Source: Lactarius indigo (lineage: Eukaryota > Basidiomycota > Agaricomycetes > Russulales > Russulaceae). From it: a stretch of DNA of 64,000 nt. The notes beneath the pieces are model-generated. The model was given only the letters and a program-made list of their open reading frames with translations. It was not told the origin of the DNA and searched no databases. The translations under genes were made by a program, and so were the position numbers. Below are positions 61,432 to 64,000 of this stretch, one piece after another (position 1 is the first letter of the stretch; each line of letters opens with the position of its first letter). Location of the stretch: NCBI GenBank assembly GCA_025766275.1, contig JAFKAC010000002.1, positions 1,612,001-1,676,000 of the forward strand, in the 5' to 3' direction.

Positions 61432-62471
61432 TCACGACAGTCGCGCGACCTTCTTGCCCTTCCCTTTAGCGGTGCCTCCGGAAGTCTCGCGATCAGACGC
61501 GGACTCGTCCTCTGTCTCGCTCCTGCGTTTCGTTGACTTGCCTTCGCGCTTGCGCAGAGCGTCAAATTCCTCTTGGAGATGTTTCTTGAGCGCGGGCATG
61601 TTCTTCGCCGGCTGGCCACAACGAAAGCATTCGAGCGCGTTTTTGAGACGGGGCTCGTACTCCTCCGGCGCAAGGCGGCGCATCTACAAGGCACGCGGTC
61701 AGATGTGATCGACGCGACAAGCCAACAACGCGACACGAGAGCAATAAATCACTGCGGATACGTAAAAAGATATTTTCCATGAACGTAATGAGTACGTATC
61801 ACTGCACACAAGTAGTACGTCACAAAAGTGTGATTTACAGGTGGCTAACTCACTTTTGCTTTTACCAACTGCGGCGCAGTGGCGTCGTTGAAGAACCACG
61901 CGCGCACTTCGGCGAGCGGCACGAAGAACCCGGCGCGCGGAGAGAACGAGTTGTAGTGCCTCTTTGTCTTGAGCGCCGGCGCGGTCAAGTCTGACGAGAT
62001 GACGTGCAAGTGGAGGTGTCTGTGGCGCACGAATCAACGAGAACGCCAAACTGAACCGCGCAACGCAACTGCAACGCGAACTCACTCCATCGACGGCACG
62101 GCGTGGAAGCCGGCCCAGACAGTCCCACGTGAACCCGTACCGCGCCCGCATCTCTTCCTCGATGACGCCGCGCAGGCGCTCAGCCTCGTCCGCCAGCACG
62201 CGCAGCGTCTCTTCTGCCCTGTGCGTCTTCCCCAGATGCGTGCCGCCGCAGGAGGGTGCGCAGGTCCGTCAGGTCAGACGATGACGTTCGTTCGTCAGAG
62301 AGGCGGGGCAGGACGAGGAAGTGGAAGAGCGCTTTTGGGTAGGCGTCGAAGATGGTGAGCGTGTGCTGCGTGTGCGAGAAGTAGACCTGTGGGCGGGAGC
62401 GCGGTGATGGATGGGTCGGACAATTTTGCGTAAGTGCGCAGGACTTTGAGTGGCGACGACGACGACGTCAT
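61432..62471 (-). CDS. HNT3: Aprataxin-like DNA 5'-adenylate hydrolase
   Basis: Hnt3/aprataxin removes AMP from aborted ligation ends during DNA repair. It starts MTSSSSPLKVLRTYAKLSDP. The HIT domain has TIFDAYPKALFHFLVLPRLS and, across an intron, the catalytic HxHxH triad MEHLHLHVISSDLTAPALKT. KRHYNSFSPRAGFFVPLAEV follows. The C-terminal zinc finger reads CFRCGQPAKNMPALKKHLQE (two Cys, two His), as in aprataxin. A lysine-rich tail (TAKGKGKKVARLS) could be a nuclear signal. One frame change of one base lies between PPTG and VYFSHTQHTLTI (about 62381-62440); it could be an indel or an unseen small intron. Confidence 0.9.
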
Positions 62472-63330
62472 GAGGAGGCTCCGTCTTTGTTCTCTCTGAG
62501 CTTGAAGCCCCCTGTCTAGCCTCGTCCCGGTGGGTCGGGTTACAGCAATAGGAATAGGAATCGCCTTCTCTCTAATCACGATTCCTCGTTTGGTCCTCCG
62601 ATGGGTAATAATGACTTCCAGAATACCCGGTTCGTAGTCTATGACAGTCTCAGCACCGCGCCTTCGACCCATTTCGAGAAAGTGATCAGTGAAAAGGTTG
62701 TGGGTGAGGGTGAGCCCGGTGTATAATTTTCGCCAGATCATTTTATACTGTAGTACTGTAAATAAATGCGCTACATACCTTATTCTTCACAAAATATCCA
62801 TAGACGCGCGAGGGCGCATGAAGAAGACTGGGTGGGGGCGAGAGCACAAGTTTGCGAGCTTGTGAGCGTTCAGTTTTGTCTTCTTACCGTTGACTAGCTC
62901 ATCTCCGGGATGAATCCGGGGTGAATATTCGACGAATGTGTGGAACAATGGAAGTGATGGTTCACCACGCCAGTCATTTCACGCATCCTGGATTCTACAA
63001 TACCATTCTTTGAGGTCGTCCAGGTGGTCGTGAGCCGTGCCTAGGGTCGGGCGACGCAAATGACCTGATACTTTCCCATACGTGGACGTCCAGTAGACTA
63101 GCCCCTCCACGTCACCCCTGCAAGGGCGAGGACCGAGGAGACAATTGTCGAACTGATCACCATGGTAAGTCGGGAGAGGACATGATGTATGCTCAAAAGT
63201 GACACCCTGTGGATGAGTCTCGTCTGACGCTCGCGCGTCAGGCATGTCGACACGTTTGCAAGATCGGAATAGGTGTACAGGCAGTAGTGGATATGGTACA
63301 AGTCCGACTCGATGAGCCGACAATTGGAAT
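62472..63330. other. Spacer between HNT3 and the TBC gene
   Basis: No gene is supported. The open frame continuing upstream of HNT3 to 62741 shows no family similarity, so I left it out. ACTGTAGTACTGTAAA near 62745-62760 is another copy of the recurring motif. Confidence 0.4.
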
Positions 63331-64000
63331 CTATGCGCGACGTGCCACTAGCAACTCTCGTAATTCCTCACTCAGTTCTGGATAAGCGACCTGCGGCGTC
63401 AATCCGGCCTCTCCTCCGGGCTTACGATGGCGGAGACCATCCGTGGCCGAGGTACCGGCGCTTTGCTCGATGCGACGGCGGTCCATGTCCGCGACCAACT
63501 GCTGGAAGGAGAGGAAGAGCACCTCGGCTTGGGCGAGTGTGGTGTCGAGTTCGATGGTCATACTCAACTCGTTGCAGTACTAAGAATCAGGGAGTTTGAG
63601 CATTGGCAGGCAGACGGACGATGAAGATACGTACCTTCAGGATCTCGTCGAATTCGACGAGGTACCGCAGCATGACGTCGCGATGCGACTCCAGCACGGC
63701 GAGTGCAACAAAGAGGACCATTCCGTTCGTGTAATAATCCGTCCATAGAACCTCCCACAAACGGAGAACGTCTTCGAACGGGAACTCGCGCTTGAACGAG
63801 ATAAGGATCCACCTGCTCCAGAGGCCTGGGTCAAAACGATACGAATACGGAGAATAGCAAAGGAAACCTGCCGAAAACAGAAGAACAAATTCAACCCGTC
63901 TGTCTTCTCAAAGTGCCGATATAGCTCTGGGTCCATGAATTGCAGCAGTTGCTGGAGAGTCGACAGCTGCTTCTTCATCCCGCTCTGGTCACGGAGAAAG
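63331..64000 (-). CDS. GYP7: GYP7-like TBC-domain Rab GTPase-activating protein (partial, N-terminus off the right edge)
   Basis: Gyp7/TBC1D15 proteins stimulate GTP hydrolysis by Rab7/Ypt7 on vacuoles and late endosomes. The visible C-terminal part of the TBC domain reads LRDQSGMKKQLSTLQQLLQF, MDPELYRHFEKTDGLNLFFC, then an intron and WILISFKREFPFEDVLRLWE, VLWTDYYTNGMVLFVALAVL and ESHRDVMLRYLVEFDEILK. These match TBC motif C-like segments closely. After another intron comes YCNELSMTIELDTTLAQAEV, and the end is LSEELRELLVARRA. The catalytic Arg and Gln fingers lie upstream, outside the window. Confidence 0.9.

Noticed and set aside
62295..62741. Upstream extension of the HNT3 frame to 62741
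   Set aside because: The added residues match nothing and the family normally starts close to LRTYA, so the ATG at 62471 was preferred.

Overview
The window looks like nuclear DNA of a basidiomycete fungus, most likely an agaricomycete. A relative of Rhizoctonia/Ceratobasidium (Cantharellales) is my guess from the gene style, not a proven assignment. The genes are dense and cut by many short GT-AG introns of about 45-65 bases, often with a CTNAY-type branch site. The proteins are fungal throughout: APC5, NOC3, a multi-TOG XMAP215 protein, SFI1, RMD5/GID2, a PDR-type ABC transporter and a YAT-type amino acid permease. There are no operons, CRISPR arrays or rRNA genes, and I could not support any tRNA gene.

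Layout. 0-5.5 kb: NOC3 (minus, running off the left edge) sits head to head with APC5 (plus). 6.3-7.8 kb: an FAD monooxygenase (minus). 9.5-10.8 kb: a decayed F-box gene. 11.0-18.3 kb: a long XMAP215/Dis1 microtubule polymerase. 18.6-20.0 kb: a secreted Asn/Thr-rich protein (minus). 20.5-21.7 kb: mitochondrial ribosomal protein uL3m (minus). 21.7-26.4 kb: a gene desert. 26.4-31.9 kb: the PDR transporter. 32.5-33.9 kb: a mitochondrial carrier. 34.3-35.8 kb: a truncated WDR26/GID7 WD40 copy. 38.3-40.4 kb: an amino acid permease. 40.8-42.3 kb: pirin. 42.8-45.9 kb: NSA1 (minus) head to head with RMD5/GID2 (plus). 46.1-46.6 kb: a short GC-rich fragment that reads as a bacterial PAS/EAL signalling protein. 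46.7-50.9 kb: SFI1. 51.4-55.0 kb: FIG4 (minus). 55.9-56.1 kb: a PIG-Y-like GPI-anchor subunit (minus). 56.9-59.2 kb: an orphan nuclear-looking protein (minus) head to head with a small coiled-coil protein. 59.5-61.3 kb: a Gfo/Idh/MocA oxidoreductase. 61.4-62.5 kb: an aprataxin-like HNT3 (minus). 63.3 kb to the right edge: the C-terminus of a GYP7-like TBC protein (minus).

How the genes relate. Most are unrelated housekeeping genes. Cell-cycle and spindle functions recur (APC5, XMAP215, SFI1), as do 60S ribosome assembly (NOC3, NSA1) and ubiquitin ligase subunits (APC5, RMD5, a GID7 remnant). In two places a 60S assembly factor shares a divergent promoter of about 130 bases with a ubiquitin-ligase subunit.

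Two cautions. First, many conserved coding regions, including ones that should be essential, contain single-base frame breaks that no intron explains. Uncorrected assembly indels are the simplest reading, so each model needs RNA or read support. Second, the bacterial-looking fragment could be a transfer, an endobacterial contaminant or a chimeric join. It is the most unusual item in the window.
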